A stretch of 64,000 nucleotides of DNA from Soonwooa sp023440705 (GCA_023440705.1 JAEXRP010000003.1:94896-158895); one strand, 5' to 3'; positions 16,344 to 25,788 are shown, counted from the stretch's first letter. A program made the numbers and translations. Notes: generated by a model not told the origin, from the letters alone.

Positions 16344-17300
16344 TTATCCTTTGAATTCTCCCATATCGATAAACTTCTCTTGACGATCTTTCATTAGTCG
16401 ATCTCCCGATTGTTTTGATAAAGTTTTAATGTCTTTAAGAATCACTTCTTTAACATTTTCAAAAGTTTGTTTTGGATCATAATGCGCTCCTCCAAGTGGT
16501 TCGGAGATAATAGCATCAATCAATTTTTCTTTTAACATGTCAGGCGCTGTCAACTTCATGGTAGCAGCTGCAGTCTCTTTATATTCCCAACTTCTCCAAA
16601 GAATTGCTGAACAATTCTCAGGCGAAATAACAGAATACCAAGTGTTTTCTAACATATAGACGCGGTTACCAACACCAATTCCTAATGCTCCTCCTGACGC
16701 GCCTTCTCCAATAATAATGGTGATAATTGGCGTTTTCATTTGGCACATTTCCAAGATATTTCGTGCAATTGCTTCACCTTGTCCACGCTCTTCAGCTTCT
16801 AGACCTGGATAAGCACCCGGTGTATCTACCAATGTTACAATCGGAATGTTAAACTTCTCAGCCAACTTCATAAGACGCAAAGCTTTACGGTAACCTTCAG
16901 GGTTTGACATTCCAAAACGACGATGTTGTCTTTCTTTGGTTGTTCTACCTTTTTGAGTCCCAATAATCATCACACTTTCACCATTTATTTTGATAAGTCC
17001 GCCAATCATCGCTGGATCATCACCAAAGTTGCGGTCGCCGTGTAACTCTACAAAGCTATCTTCGTCAGCAATCCCTTTGATATAGTCCAAAGTGTATGGT
17101 CTGTCTGGGTGACGAGATAGTTGTACACGTTGCCAAGGCGTTAGGTTTCCGTATATTTTTTTCTTGGTAGCAAGAATTTTATCTTCGATCTTTTTGCAAG
17201 ATTCTTTAACATCTACACCGCTTTCTTCACCTACTAGAGCACATTTGTCATATTGCTCCATAAGGTCTTTTACCGGTTGTTCAAAATCTAAATATTCCAT
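16344..17300 (-). CDS. accA: Acetyl-CoA carboxylase carboxyltransferase subunit alpha
   Basis: AccA forms, with AccD, the carboxyltransferase that moves CO2 from biotin on AccB to acetyl-CoA, the first step of fatty-acid synthesis. The 318-residue product shows RVQLSRHPDRPYTLDYI, the crotonase-fold core with TLVDTPGAYPGLEAEERGQGEAIARN (seen in parts), and the oxyanion segment GEGASGGALGIGVGNRVYMLEN. Length and motifs are typical of the Gram-negative split enzyme. accB and accC are 10 kb away and accD is not in this window. Confidence 0.96.
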   Translation of the reverse strand: MEYLDFEQPVKDLMEQYDKCALVGEESGVDVKESCKKIEDKILATKKKIYGNLTPWQRVQLSRHPDRPYTLDYIKGIADEDSFVELHGDRNFGDDPAMIGGLIKINGESVMIIGTQKGRTTKERQHRRFGMSNPEGYRKALRLMKLAEKFNIPIVTLVDTPGAYPGLEAEERGQGEAIARNILEMCQMKTPIITIIIGEGASGGALGIGVGNRVYMLENTWYSVISPENCSAILWRSWEYKETAAATMKLTAPDMLKEKLIDAIISEPLGGAHYDPKQTFENVKEVILKDIKTLSKQSGDRLMKDRQEKFIDMGEFKG

Positions 17301-17323
17301 TGTTTGTATAAGAATTCAATCTT

Positions 17324-17331
17324 CAAAAATA
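17324..17331 (-). promoter_or_regulatory. Promoter -7 box for accA
   Basis: TATTTTTG on the minus strand, 23 nt before the ATG. No clear -33 element. Confidence 0.4.
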
Positions 17332-17374
17332 GCGTTTTTTTATAACATCTAAATTTTTTAAAAATCGAAATGTA

Positions 17375-18886
17375 TTATTTTATGTTAGAAATAGCATTTT
17401 TAAGTCTCAAAATACTTTCTTCTTTTCCAAGAATTGAAAGAATATCTGGTACATCTGGCCCTTTTAATTCTCCAACTAAAGCTAATCGAAGTGGCATCAT
17501 AACTTTTCCCATTCCAAGGCTTTTTGCTTCTGCAAAATCATGGATAAACTGTTTTAAAGTTTCAGGTTGAAAGTCTAAAGTTTGAAGTTGATCAGCGAAT
17601 TCTTGTATTAGACTTCCTGTTTCTTCATTCCAAGCTTTTTTGCTTGCTTTTTCGTCGTAAGACGTTGGTGCTTCGAAGAAAAATTTGCTATCGTTGTATA
17701 TATCTTTAATGAAACTTGCTCTTTCTTTCATCAAAGAAACAATCTTTAACAAAGTTTCGTCATTTAAACTTGAATTTTTAACTTCATCCAATTCTTTAAA
17801 CAATTCTAAAACTTCGGCATCCGATTTTTTCAATAAATATTCGTGATTGAACCAAACTGCTTTTTCAGGATTAAATCTTGCGCCAGCTTTGTGAACTTTA
17901 TGAAGGTCAAATTCAGAAATCATTTCATCCATCGTCAAAATTTCTCTATCGTTTGCAGGACTCCAACCCAACAATGCCACCATATTGATGAATGCATCTG
18001 GGAAATAACCTGATTCTTTGTAACCTTTCCAAACATCACCACTTTCTGGATCTTTGAAATCCATCGGGAACACAGGAAAACCAAATTTAGCACCATCTCT
18101 TTTGCTTAATTTTCCTTTTCCTTCGGGCTTTAAAATCAATGATAAATGTGCAAATTCTGGAGCTTCCCAACCCATTGCTTCGTACAATAAAACGTGAAGT
18201 CCCATTGATGGCAACCATTCTTCACCACGAATAACGTGAGAAATTTTCATTTCGTGATCGTCGATAATATTGGCGAAATGGTAAGTTGGCATTCCATCAT
18301 TTTTTACCAAAACTTTATCATCTAAAGTATCAGTATTTACGCTAAAATTTCCACGAATGATGTCTTCCATATTCAGCTGACGACCAACTGGCATTTTGAA
18401 ACGCACAACATACGGAACGCCCTCTGCTTTTAGCTTTTCCACTTCTTCATTAGAAAGTGTCAAACTATTTTTCATGCGATTTCTCGTGAAATTGTTGTAC
18501 GCAAAAACTTCACCTTTCGCTTCAAATTCGGAACGAATCGCATCCAATTCTTCTGGTGTATCAAAAGCGATGTAAGCGTAATCTGTCTTTAAAATTTGCT
18601 CTGTATATCTATCGTAAATATCGCGTCTTTCTGACTGGCGATAGGGTCCGTAAGGTCCACCGTGGATTGGACTTTCATCAGGGATTAATCCGCACCATTC
18701 CAGAGATTTCATAATGTAATCTTCAGCACCTTCCACGTATCTCGCCGTGTCGGTATCTTCAATTCTTAATACAAAATCGCCTCCGTTATGTTTAGCGAAA
18801 AGATAATCATATAACGCAGTTCTTACACCACCCAAATGCAAAGCACCTGTAGGACTTGGCGCAAAACGGACTCTTACTCTTTCCAT
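17375..18886 (-). CDS. gltX: Glutamyl-tRNA synthetase
   Basis: A class Ic aminoacyl-tRNA synthetase that charges tRNA-Glu. The 503-residue product has the HIGH-type motif PSPTGALHLGG (residues 10-20), RIEDTDTARY, HVIRGEEWLPS and the KMSKS-type motif KLSKRDG (259-265). A helical anticodon-binding C-terminus follows. Glutaminyl-tRNA synthetase is less likely because the N-terminal FAPSPTG and the HLSLIL / KPEGKGKLSKR block are those of GluRS. The length is normal. It is transcribed alone from a promoter box at 18907-18914. Confidence 0.96.
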   Translation of the reverse strand: MERVRVRFAPSPTGALHLGGVRTALYDYLFAKHNGGDFVLRIEDTDTARYVEGAEDYIMKSLEWCGLIPDESPIHGGPYGPYRQSERRDIYDRYTEQILKTDYAYIAFDTPEELDAIRSEFEAKGEVFAYNNFTRNRMKNSLTLSNEEVEKLKAEGVPYVVRFKMPVGRQLNMEDIIRGNFSVNTDTLDDKVLVKNDGMPTYHFANIIDDHEMKISHVIRGEEWLPSMGLHVLLYEAMGWEAPEFAHLSLILKPEGKGKLSKRDGAKFGFPVFPMDFKDPESGDVWKGYKESGYFPDAFINMVALLGWSPANDREILTMDEMISEFDLHKVHKAGARFNPEKAVWFNHEYLLKKSDAEVLELFKELDEVKNSSLNDETLLKIVSLMKERASFIKDIYNDSKFFFEAPTSYDEKASKKAWNEETGSLIQEFADQLQTLDFQPETLKQFIHDFAEAKSLGMGKVMMPLRLALVGELKGPDVPDILSILGKEESILRLKNAISNIK

Positions 18887-18906
18887 TGTTTGAAAAATTT
18901 AGAGTG

Positions 18907-18914
18907 CAAATTTA
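18907..18914 (-). promoter_or_regulatory. Promoter -7 box for gltX
   Basis: TAAATTTG on the minus strand, 20 nt before the ATG. It sits back-to-back with the promoter box of the divergent glycosyltransferase (18946-18953). Confidence 0.45.
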
Positions 18915-18945
18915 CGAAAAATGAAGAGATTATGTTAATTTTAGC

Positions 18946-18953
18946 TAAGTTTG
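18946..18953 (+). promoter_or_regulatory. Promoter -7 box, leaderless spacing
   Basis: TAAGTTTG ends 4 nt before ATG 18958 and only 1 nt before ATG 18955. Transcription would start at or within the first codons, which favours 18958. Confidence 0.45.
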
Positions 18954-18957
18954 TATG

Positions 18958-19896
18958 ATGACAAAAGTAGAAAAGCAAAATAAAATTTTATTCTATATAA
19001 AAGGCTACTCAACGCAGTTTCTTCCAAAGCAAAATCTTGAAAAAAAAATTAATGCTCTTCGAAAAACATTGAGTAAAAGAGATTTGGATGTTGCTGAATA
19101 TCGCGTTGACTACTATAATAAATTGTCTGAAAAACAAAAAGTTGCACATACTGGGACACGGATTAAAGATCTAAAACATCCTAAAACGCCCAAGTCGTAC
19201 TATTTTGATACTTACAAATATGCACGCTATTTCGATGACAATCTTCTGATTGATTATGCCTTTGGTGATGTTAACACGATTTTGCCAATCCCAATGATTA
19301 CAAAAAGTCGTCCGATTGCAGGAAGTAATGAGAATAATATTATTTTAAATCTCGATAAAGCAAGACATTTTGTGTCGGTCGATGATTCTAAAAGTTTTGA
19401 TTCTAAAACTAATAAGTTAATCGGTAGAGCAGCGGTTCATCAACAACATCGTATAGATTTTTTTAATGAATATTTTGAAAATCCACTTTGTAATCTCGGA
19501 CAAGTTAATAAAAGTGGAGGCGACCAAAAATGGTTAAAGCCAAAAATATCGATTGACGAACATTTAAAAAATAAATTTGTTCTAAGTCTTGAGGGCAATG
19601 ATGTAGCAACCAATCTTAAATGGATAATGTGTTCTAACTCCTTGGCAGTAACGCCAAAGTTAAAAATGGAAACTTGGTATATGGAAGGAACTTTGATCGC
19701 GAATGAGCACTATGTGCAAATTGCTGATAACTACTCGAACCTCGAAGAAAGATTACAATATTATATAGATCATCCAAATGAAGCCAAGTTAATCATCGAA
19801 AATGCAAAAGAATTTAGAGCGAAATTTAGCAACAAAAATTTAGAAGATTTAATTGCACTTTTGGTTTTGAAGAAGTATTTTAGATTTTCGGTATAA
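18958..19896 (+). CDS. GT90-like (CAP10/LPS-modifying) glycosyltransferase
   Basis: The 312-residue protein matches what I know of GT90-type enzymes that add sugars to LPS or capsule. It has an early block with YYFDTYKYARYFDD, the FGDV / PIPMITKSRPI segment, and a C-terminal nucleotide-sugar region KFVLSLEGNDVATNLKW, then SNSLAVTPKLKMETWYMEGTL. No signal peptide or membrane helix is visible, so it is probably cytosolic. Two adjacent ATGs exist (18955, 18958). The promoter position favours the second. It converges on the glycosyltransferase island that ends at 19914 and likely serves the same surface glycan. Confidence 0.78.
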   Translation: MTKVEKQNKILFYIKGYSTQFLPKQNLEKKINALRKTLSKRDLDVAEYRVDYYNKLSEKQKVAHTGTRIKDLKHPKTPKSYYFDTYKYARYFDDNLLIDYAFGDVNTILPIPMITKSRPIAGSNENNIILNLDKARHFVSVDDSKSFDSKTNKLIGRAAVHQQHRIDFFNEYFENPLCNLGQVNKSGGDQKWLKPKISIDEHLKNKFVLSLEGNDVATNLKWIMCSNSLAVTPKLKMETWYMEGTLIANEHYVQIADNYSNLEERLQYYIDHPNEAKLIIENAKEFRAKFSNKNLEDLIALLVLKKYFRFSV

Positions 19897-19913
19897 ATAT
19901 CGAAAAAGAAGGG

Positions 19914-20885
19914 TTAATGTAATTTTCTTTTTCCTGTAATTGTATCAATAATAGATAAGATTGCGTACTTATATGGAGATGCTTTTTGCAAATTTTTTTT
20001 ATTTTTTTGATATTGCAATTCACAAGTCTGTTTTGCCAATTCTATAATTTCGTAATAAGGCGAACTTTTCGGTAGTTCCGAAAGTATATTATCATAATGC
20101 TGATATCTAATGATATTTTTCTTTATAAGTCTTTTGTATGATTTAAAAGTCTTTGTGTTATGAAATGGCTTTAGTAAATAATCCATGTCATTTTTCTCAG
20201 TAAAAAATTCAATACCAACCTGTTGATTACTATGAATTCTATAAAAGAATAACTTCGAATTAATAAAACTTATACTGTTGTTACTGGAAGCGAGTAGTGC
20301 AATTAACTCATCATGATGAATATTTGCACTTTTGAAAAATTCAGGTATGCTTTCGGCTAATGTTTTTCTAATAGCTGAGGCGGCCCCAGTTACAATATTT
20401 CCAACAGAAGTTATAAGTTTAAAAAAATTAAAATCTTGTATGTTGTAATCTTTTTGATAATAAGAATAAGTATCCCAAACGGTTACAATATCTTCTCTTA
20501 TACCATCATCAAATAACAAATGGCCATTTGAGGCAACAAGATTTACATATGGTTTAAGTTTGAATTCCTTTAGAAAAACTTCGACTTTATTGTGTTTCCA
20601 GATATCGTCTTGATCACAAAGAAATATAATATCTTTTGTACATAGTTTTATTGCTTTATAGAAGTTTTTTGAACTTCCCAATTGAATTGCATTTATAAAA
20701 AGCGTAATAAGATTTGGGTATTCTTTTTGAAATTTTTTAATAATTTCAATTGTATTATCTGTTGATTTGTCGTCACAAATAATAATTTCGTTTACAGGTA
20801 CGCTCTGATTAATAATTGAAAGAAGCTGTTCTGATAAAAATTCTCCCCCGTTGTAGGTACATAAAGCAACTGATGATGTAAGCAT
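19914..20885 (-). CDS. Family 2 glycosyltransferase
   Basis: The 323-residue GT-A enzyme has the N-terminal VALCTYNGGEFLSEQLLSI, IIICDDKSTDNT, and the DXD-type metal site CDQDDIW. The C-terminal part contains NIVTGAASAIRKTL and HHDELIALLAS, typical of rhamnosyltransferase-like members. It starts 5 nt after the stop of the upstream gene and closes the island. The donor and acceptor sugars cannot be read from the sequence. LPS core or O-chain synthesis is inferred from the neighbours. Confidence 0.88.
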   Translation of the reverse strand: MLTSSVALCTYNGGEFLSEQLLSIINQSVPVNEIIICDDKSTDNTIEIIKKFQKEYPNLITLFINAIQLGSSKNFYKAIKLCTKDIIFLCDQDDIWKHNKVEVFLKEFKLKPYVNLVASNGHLLFDDGIREDIVTVWDTYSYYQKDYNIQDFNFFKLITSVGNIVTGAASAIRKTLAESIPEFFKSANIHHDELIALLASSNNSISFINSKLFFYRIHSNQQVGIEFFTEKNDMDYLLKPFHNTKTFKSYKRLIKKNIIRYQHYDNILSELPKSSPYYEIIELAKQTCELQYQKNKKNLQKASPYKYAILSIIDTITGKRKLH

Positions 20886-20890
20886 TCTTT

Positions 20891-21910
20891 TTAATTATTT
20901 GTTTGAAATAAATTGGCATTCAAAACATTAGAAATCCAAGTGCTAAATGCATATTTTTTATAAATATCATCTTCTAGATGTTCATAAGGAGTTTTAAGGA
21001 AATCTATTATCTCATGAGAGTTTGATTCGGTAATTACAAAGATATTATTTGGTACATAAAAATCGTAGTTTTTAATATCCTCGTTGTCTGTAATTATTTT
21101 TTTTCTAAAATGAAGTGCTTCAAAAACCCTAAATGAAAGGCCGGAATGTATATCATTGTTTTGTAATTCTAAAAGACTTCCACAATGCCTAACTTCGTTA
21201 ATTATTTCGTGATATTCAAGATGTTTATTTGTGAAAATTATGTTTTCAGTCGTAGGTTTTTCTTCGATTTTACTCAAGTCAAAGGAGTATAAAAATATTG
21301 AAGAATCAACTTTTAATAAATCTAGTAATTTTGCTATTTTAAATAACTTTGAAACACGTTCTTTTACGTAACTTCCTCTATAATATGTCTTGTTATCACT
21401 TGTGACATTATTGTTCTTATGGTGATCAAAATAGAAATTTGTGGAATAATAGAGATTGTTATAGGTACTGGCGTATTTTTTAAAGTCTAAAAGATCAAAT
21501 ACATAAAAACGATTAAATAATGGTATCAGGTTGAAGACATTAGGATACCTACTCAAGCCGTCCCATTGGTAAGCAATCATATTATTTGATCTACTTTTTA
21601 GTTTTTTAAGGGCAAAAGTATTGATTAAGTCTGGACGTATTACTAATGCATAATCAAAATTTTCGTTTGTTTCCTTTAAGGCATCTAAAAGCTTTCTTGA
21701 GTCTTGGTTTTCTATTAACTCTTTTTTAAAATTTTTGTTACCTTTTATCTTTTCAAATGCATTAATACCTCTTTGCAGCAGATTTTTATATTTAAATTTT
21801 GTGTCGGTAACGACTAGTAATTTTACATCTAATCCACTTGCACGCAATCCGTCTACTATAGACTCATAAATGCTGAAGTGGCTAGGTACTACTAAAGCAA
21901 TTGATTTCAT
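20891..21910 (-). CDS. GT-B-like surface-glycan protein, first copy of a tandem pair
   Basis: The 339-residue protein is a paralog of the next gene upstream. Shared blocks are VIRPDL, YQWDGLSRYPNVFNLIPLF, then RFYVFD, STNFYF, GLSFRVFEALHFRKKIITDNEDIKNYDFYVP, and a terminal SxWIxNVLxxN. The GLSxRVFEAL...KKIITxN block resembles the nucleotide-sugar-binding half of GT-B glycosyltransferases (CgeB / group 1-like), so glycosyl transfer is likely but unproven. The start overlaps the previous stop by 4 nt, a sign of translational coupling. Confidence 0.7.
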   Translation of the reverse strand: MKSIALVVPSHFSIYESIVDGLRASGLDVKLLVVTDTKFKYKNLLQRGINAFEKIKGNKNFKKELIENQDSRKLLDALKETNENFDYALVIRPDLINTFALKKLKSRSNNMIAYQWDGLSRYPNVFNLIPLFNRFYVFDLLDFKKYASTYNNLYYSTNFYFDHHKNNNVTSDNKTYYRGSYVKERVSKLFKIAKLLDLLKVDSSIFLYSFDLSKIEEKPTTENIIFTNKHLEYHEIINEVRHCGSLLELQNNDIHSGLSFRVFEALHFRKKIITDNEDIKNYDFYVPNNIFVITESNSHEIIDFLKTPYEHLEDDIYKKYAFSTWISNVLNANLFQTNN

Positions 21911-22953
21911 TTATTAATACTATTTTCTATTCGAGGTTTGTAATCCAACACATTCTTTATCCAATTTTCGAACGAGTATTTTTCAATTAATTCAGAATCA
22001 GAATCAACGATTGAGCTGGAAAGGAAATCGCGTAACACTTCAGACGTAATCGAAGAATCGTAAACCAAAATATTTTCTGGTTTATACAAATCATATTTTG
22101 TGATTTCAGCGTTCGTCGTAATTAGTTTCTTGTGCATTCCCAATGCTTCAAAAACGCGCAGTGACAAACCTTTATGTCTTGGATTGTAAAAGTCAACAAA
22201 AGTTTTTGCACTCAGTCCACGTCGATAAGCGTCTTCAAAACTAATTTTTTCCGTAATATAATGTAAATTTGGAATATTGCGATGTATTTCCTTGACTTCT
22301 TCTACATTATCAACAAATATTTCAAAACGAATTTTAAGATGACAATCATTAATTTTTCTTAGAAAATCAAGTATAAAATCCATTCGAGAATCGGTATAAA
22401 CACCTATAAAATACAGGTCTAAATTTTCGTCCTGCTTTTTAGAACTAAAAATATCTTGATTAAAATAAAAATTTGTAATTCCTAAACATTTTTCAACACC
22501 TACATCTTGAGGATCAAACACAAAAAACCGATCGAACAATGGTATTAAATTTTTTACTTTGGGGAAAACATTTAGCCCATCCCACTGGTATCCAACCAAT
22601 AGTTTAGATTTAGATTTTATCGATTTTATAACACTTTCTGGGTAGAGATCTGGACGAATGAGAAGTGCAAAATCAACATTGTTTACAGCATTAATTCTAT
22701 TAGAGATTGTATTTTTTTGATGTTGAAACTTGAGTTCTTGTTTATAATTTTTATTTCCTAAGAATGTTTTTTGAATTAAATTTTGAAGCTTTTCACCAAA
22801 GTTTTTATAAGAAAAATGTTCATCATCAAAGCTGATATCAATAACTTTGAAACCCATTAACTCTAGGTTTTTGATAACTAATTTGTAAATACCATATCTT
22901 TTTGGCATTCCAAAAAAAATGGTTTTATTTTCAAATACTTTGTTGATAGCCAT
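21907..22953 (-). CDS. GT-B-like surface-glycan protein, second copy of a tandem pair
   Basis: The 348-residue protein from ATG 22953 shares with its downstream paralog LLIRPDL, YQWDGLNVFPKVKNLIPLF, RFFVFD, ITNFYF and GLSLRVFEALGMHKKLITTN, then KYDLYKPENILV. A longer frame from TTG 22980 would overlap the preceding gene by 50 nt. ATG 22953 leaves a 23-nt overlap and gives MAINKVFENKTIFFG. No catalytic residues can be named with confidence. It is probably a cytosolic sugar transferase of the LPS pathway. Confidence 0.68.
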   Translation of the reverse strand: MAINKVFENKTIFFGMPKRYGIYKLVIKNLELMGFKVIDISFDDEHFSYKNFGEKLQNLIQKTFLGNKNYKQELKFQHQKNTISNRINAVNNVDFALLIRPDLYPESVIKSIKSKSKLLVGYQWDGLNVFPKVKNLIPLFDRFFVFDPQDVGVEKCLGITNFYFNQDIFSSKKQDENLDLYFIGVYTDSRMDFILDFLRKINDCHLKIRFEIFVDNVEEVKEIHRNIPNLHYITEKISFEDAYRRGLSAKTFVDFYNPRHKGLSLRVFEALGMHKKLITTNAEITKYDLYKPENILVYDSSITSEVLRDFLSSSIVDSDSELIEKYSFENWIKNVLDYKPRIENSINK

Positions 22954-23716
22954 TTTTACAAGTAACAATTTTTTCGTCAACTACTTTTTCGTAGGTTGAG
23001 AAGTTCGTTTGTTCGTTTTTTCGATCAAAATAATCATGATGAAGATGATAGCAAATTGCACGCATTTTTAGTCGTCTTTGCTTTATATCAAAATTATTGA
23101 GACGTGCAGCCAATTCGATATCTTCATGTCCCCATCCAGACATATCGTTATTGTAACCATTAACCGCAATGAAATCCTCACGCCAAAACGAAAAGTTACA
23201 ACCTTTTACATTATTGGATTTAAAATGGTCTTTTCTAAAAAAGTTTGCAATCAAAGGAAATCGAGTTGCATTGATTTTGTTTTTTACATTTTTGGAAACC
23301 CAATCCATGCGAAGATCTTTTTCTGCTAAAATTTTGATGGTGTTTTCTTCCGAAATTAAAGCACGAGAGCCATTTAAAAAATAGCCTTCTTGTTTTTCAG
23401 AAATATGATCTTTAATAAAGTTTTTATCTAAAATAATATCACCATCTATCTGAACGATATAATCGGCATCTGTTCCTGCAACAGCTTTGTTCATGATAAT
23501 AGTTTTACGAAAACCATCATCTTCTTGCCAAAAATGCTTAATAGGAATTTTGCTTTTTTGCTTCCAATCTTCAATTAAAGTTTTGGTTTCTTCTTTTGAT
23601 CCGTCATCCGCAATCAAAATTTCATTCGGCTTCAACGTTTGATTTTGCACAGATTGCAAAACCTTATCCAAAGCAGAAGGCCAATTGTAAGTTGATATTA
23701 ATAAAGCGAATTTCAT
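22931..23716 (-). CDS. Family 2 glycosyltransferase (galactosyltransferase-type C-terminus), copy 1
   Basis: The 261-residue GT-A enzyme shows LLISTYNWPSALDKVLQSV, ILIADDGSKEET and the metal motif QIDGDII. A C-terminal block reads GCNFSFWREDFIAVNGYNN, then GWGHEDIELAARL, which is the galactosyltransferase-like Glyco_transf_7C region. It is a close paralog of the adjacent upstream gene, so the pair is a tandem duplication. It overlaps the following gene by 23 nt and starts 3 nt after the previous stop. Confidence 0.9.
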   Translation of the reverse strand: MKFALLISTYNWPSALDKVLQSVQNQTLKPNEILIADDGSKEETKTLIEDWKQKSKIPIKHFWQEDDGFRKTIIMNKAVAGTDADYIVQIDGDIILDKNFIKDHISEKQEGYFLNGSRALISEENTIKILAEKDLRMDWVSKNVKNKINATRFPLIANFFRKDHFKSNNVKGCNFSFWREDFIAVNGYNNDMSGWGHEDIELAARLNNFDIKQRRLKMRAICYHLHHDYFDRKNEQTNFSTYEKVVDEKIVTCKNGYQQSI

Positions 23717-23719
23717 GAT

Positions 23720-24517
23720 TTAAAGATACTGATTGATTCCGTTTTCACAGAACTTAACGCCGTTTTTCTTCGCATCCTCGAAAATTTGTTCATTCTTTTT
23801 CAAATTTTCCTTTGCATTAATTGGATGATGAATGTGAAAAACCAAACCACCCATTTTCAGAAAACGTTTTTCTTTTCCAGCATTTAGAAGCCTTGCAACA
23901 AATTCTTTATCTTCTGGTCCCCAACCTTTAAAATCCTCGTTGTAACCATTAACTTCAATGGCATCATCACGCCAGAAAGCCATATTACAACCATGAATTT
24001 CCCAACGTTCGTCGCCCGTATTTTTATAATTGGTTTCAAATTTTTTCCATAAAAGAGGAATTCGAAACGAACTAAAAAAATTGGTAATCCCTTTTGCAAA
24101 AGGATTTATTTTAATGTTTTGCGTCTTCAGTTTTTCAGAAGAAAGTTCGTCATTAATATAAATTCGACTAGCGCGAACAAAAGAATTTTTCTTCGCAAAT
24201 GCCTTGTGATCTGCAATAAAATAAGGATGAAGAACCAAATCCCCGTCAATCTGCACAATATAATCTCCCGATGCTTTTGCGATGGCTTTATTCCTAATTT
24301 TAGCCAGTTCGAAACCATTGTCTTCATGCCAAATATGAATAATTGGCACCTTTGATATCTTTTGATATTTTTCAACAATATCTTTTGTAGGCGACTTTGA
24401 TCCATCATCCGCAATCAAGATTTCATCGGGAAGGATTTTCTGTGCCATCACGCTTTTTAAACAAACATCTAAAGCTTCTGGCCAGTTATAAGTGGATATT
24501 AAAAGGGATGTTTTCAA
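23720..24517 (-). CDS. Family 2 glycosyltransferase (galactosyltransferase-type C-terminus), copy 2
   Basis: The 265-residue paralog of the next gene downstream has the same landmarks: LLISTYNWPEALDVCLKSV, ILIADDGSKSPT, QIDGDLV, and GCNMAFWRDDAIEVNGYNE followed by GWGPEDKEFVARLL. The start must be TTG. The two candidates are 24520 and 24517, and the second aligns best with the start of the paralog. It begins immediately after the rocD stop codon, so it is probably translated from a message that includes rocD. Confidence 0.88.
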   Translation of the reverse strand: MKTSLLISTYNWPEALDVCLKSVMAQKILPDEILIADDGSKSPTKDIVEKYQKISKVPIIHIWHEDNGFELAKIRNKAIAKASGDYIVQIDGDLVLHPYFIADHKAFAKKNSFVRASRIYINDELSSEKLKTQNIKINPFAKGITNFFSSFRIPLLWKKFETNYKNTGDERWEIHGCNMAFWRDDAIEVNGYNEDFKGWGPEDKEFVARLLNAGKEKRFLKMGGLVFHIHHPINAKENLKKNEQIFEDAKKNGVKFCENGINQYL

Positions 24518-24520
24518 CAA

Positions 24521-25762
24521 TTATTTCTTAAATTCTAAAACAGTTTTTTCGATAATGTTAACGCAATCCAACAATTCATCTTTTGTAATAACCAAAGGTG
24601 GTGCAAGACGGATAATGTTTCCGTGGGTTGGTTTTGCTAAAAGTCCGTTTTCTTTTAAAGCGACACAAAGATTCCAAGCTGTTGAGCTTTCTGGTGTGTC
24701 ATTTATTAAAATCGCATTTAATAGACCTTTTCCTCGAACAGCGGTTATTAAATCGGTTTTTAGAATTAATTTCTCTATTTCAGAACGGAAAAGTTCTCCT
24801 AACTCTTGCGAACGTTCTGATAACTTTTCTTCTTCAACAACATCCAAAGCTGCAACGGCAACCGCACAAGCTAAAGGATTTCCACCAAATGTAGAACCGT
24901 GTTGTCCTGGCTTAATAACATTCATAATATTATCATTCGCTAAAACCGCTGAAACTGGATACATTCCGCCAGAAAGTGCTTTTCCAAGAATCAAAATATC
25001 AGGTTGTACATTTTCATGGTGACAAGCAATTAATTTACCTGTTCTTGCAATTCCTGTTTGCACTTCGTCTGCAATAAAAAGAACATTGTATTTTTTACAT
25101 AGTTCAGATGCGCCTTTCAAGAAACCTTCATCTGGAACGTAAACGCCAGCTTCACCTTGAATTGGTTCTGCTAAAAAAGCAGCGATATTTTGAGCATCAG
25201 CTTTTAAAGTTTCCTCTAAAGCATTTAAATCGTTGTAAGGAATTTTAATAAAACCTGGGGTGAATGGACCATAATTTTGGTTCGCATCTGGATCATTAGA
25301 AAAAGAAACAATTGTAGTTGTTCTTCCGTGGAAGTTATTTTCGCAAACGATGATTTTTGCAGCATTTTCTGCGATGCCTTTTACTTCATAACTCCATTTA
25401 CGAGCTAATTTTACGGCAGTTTCTACAGCTTCTGCTCCAGAATTCATGGGTAAAACCTTATCAAAACCGAAAAGCGATGTAATTTTCTTTTCGTATTCTC
25501 CTAATTTGTTATTGTAGAAAGCTCTCGACGTTAAAGCCAAAGTTTGCGCTTGATCCGTCAATGCTTTTACAATTTTCGGGTGAGAATGTCCTTGGTTAAC
25601 CGCTGAATAAGCAGAAAGAAAATCATAGTATTTTTTACCTTCAACATCCCAAACATAAACGCCTTCACCCTTCTCTAAAACCACTGGAAGCGGATGATAA
25701 TTGTGAGCGCCGTGCTTTTCCTCAAGTTCTATATAGTAGTTTGAATCTTTATTATTTTCCAT
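24521..25762 (-). CDS. rocD: Ornithine aminotransferase
   Basis: A class III PLP aminotransferase converting ornithine and 2-oxoglutarate to glutamate semialdehyde and glutamate (arginine and proline metabolism). The 413-residue product has VWDVEGKKYYDFLSAYSAVNQGH, MNSGAEAVETAVKLARKW, NNFHGRTTTIVSFS, FIADEVQTGIARTGK and ILGKALSGGMYPVSAV with the PLP lysine. These are the ornithine-specific forms of the family motifs. ATG 25762 (MENNKDSNYY) is chosen. An upstream GTG- or ATG-like extension would run into the accC terminator. The glycosyltransferase genes follow directly without a gap. Confidence 0.93.
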   Translation of the reverse strand: MENNKDSNYYIELEEKHGAHNYHPLPVVLEKGEGVYVWDVEGKKYYDFLSAYSAVNQGHSHPKIVKALTDQAQTLALTSRAFYNNKLGEYEKKITSLFGFDKVLPMNSGAEAVETAVKLARKWSYEVKGIAENAAKIIVCENNFHGRTTTIVSFSNDPDANQNYGPFTPGFIKIPYNDLNALEETLKADAQNIAAFLAEPIQGEAGVYVPDEGFLKGASELCKKYNVLFIADEVQTGIARTGKLIACHHENVQPDILILGKALSGGMYPVSAVLANDNIMNVIKPGQHGSTFGGNPLACAVAVAALDVVEEEKLSERSQELGELFRSEIEKLILKTDLITAVRGKGLLNAILINDTPESSTAWNLCVALKENGLLAKPTHGNIIRLAPPLVITKDELLDCVNIIEKTVLEFKK

Positions 25763-25788
25763 ATTTATACATATTTTGCGTTTGCAAG

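Noticed and set aside
23884..24414. Additional small frames on both strands inside the GT2 gene
   Set aside because: They overlap a gene with clear GT-A motifs and have no features of their own.
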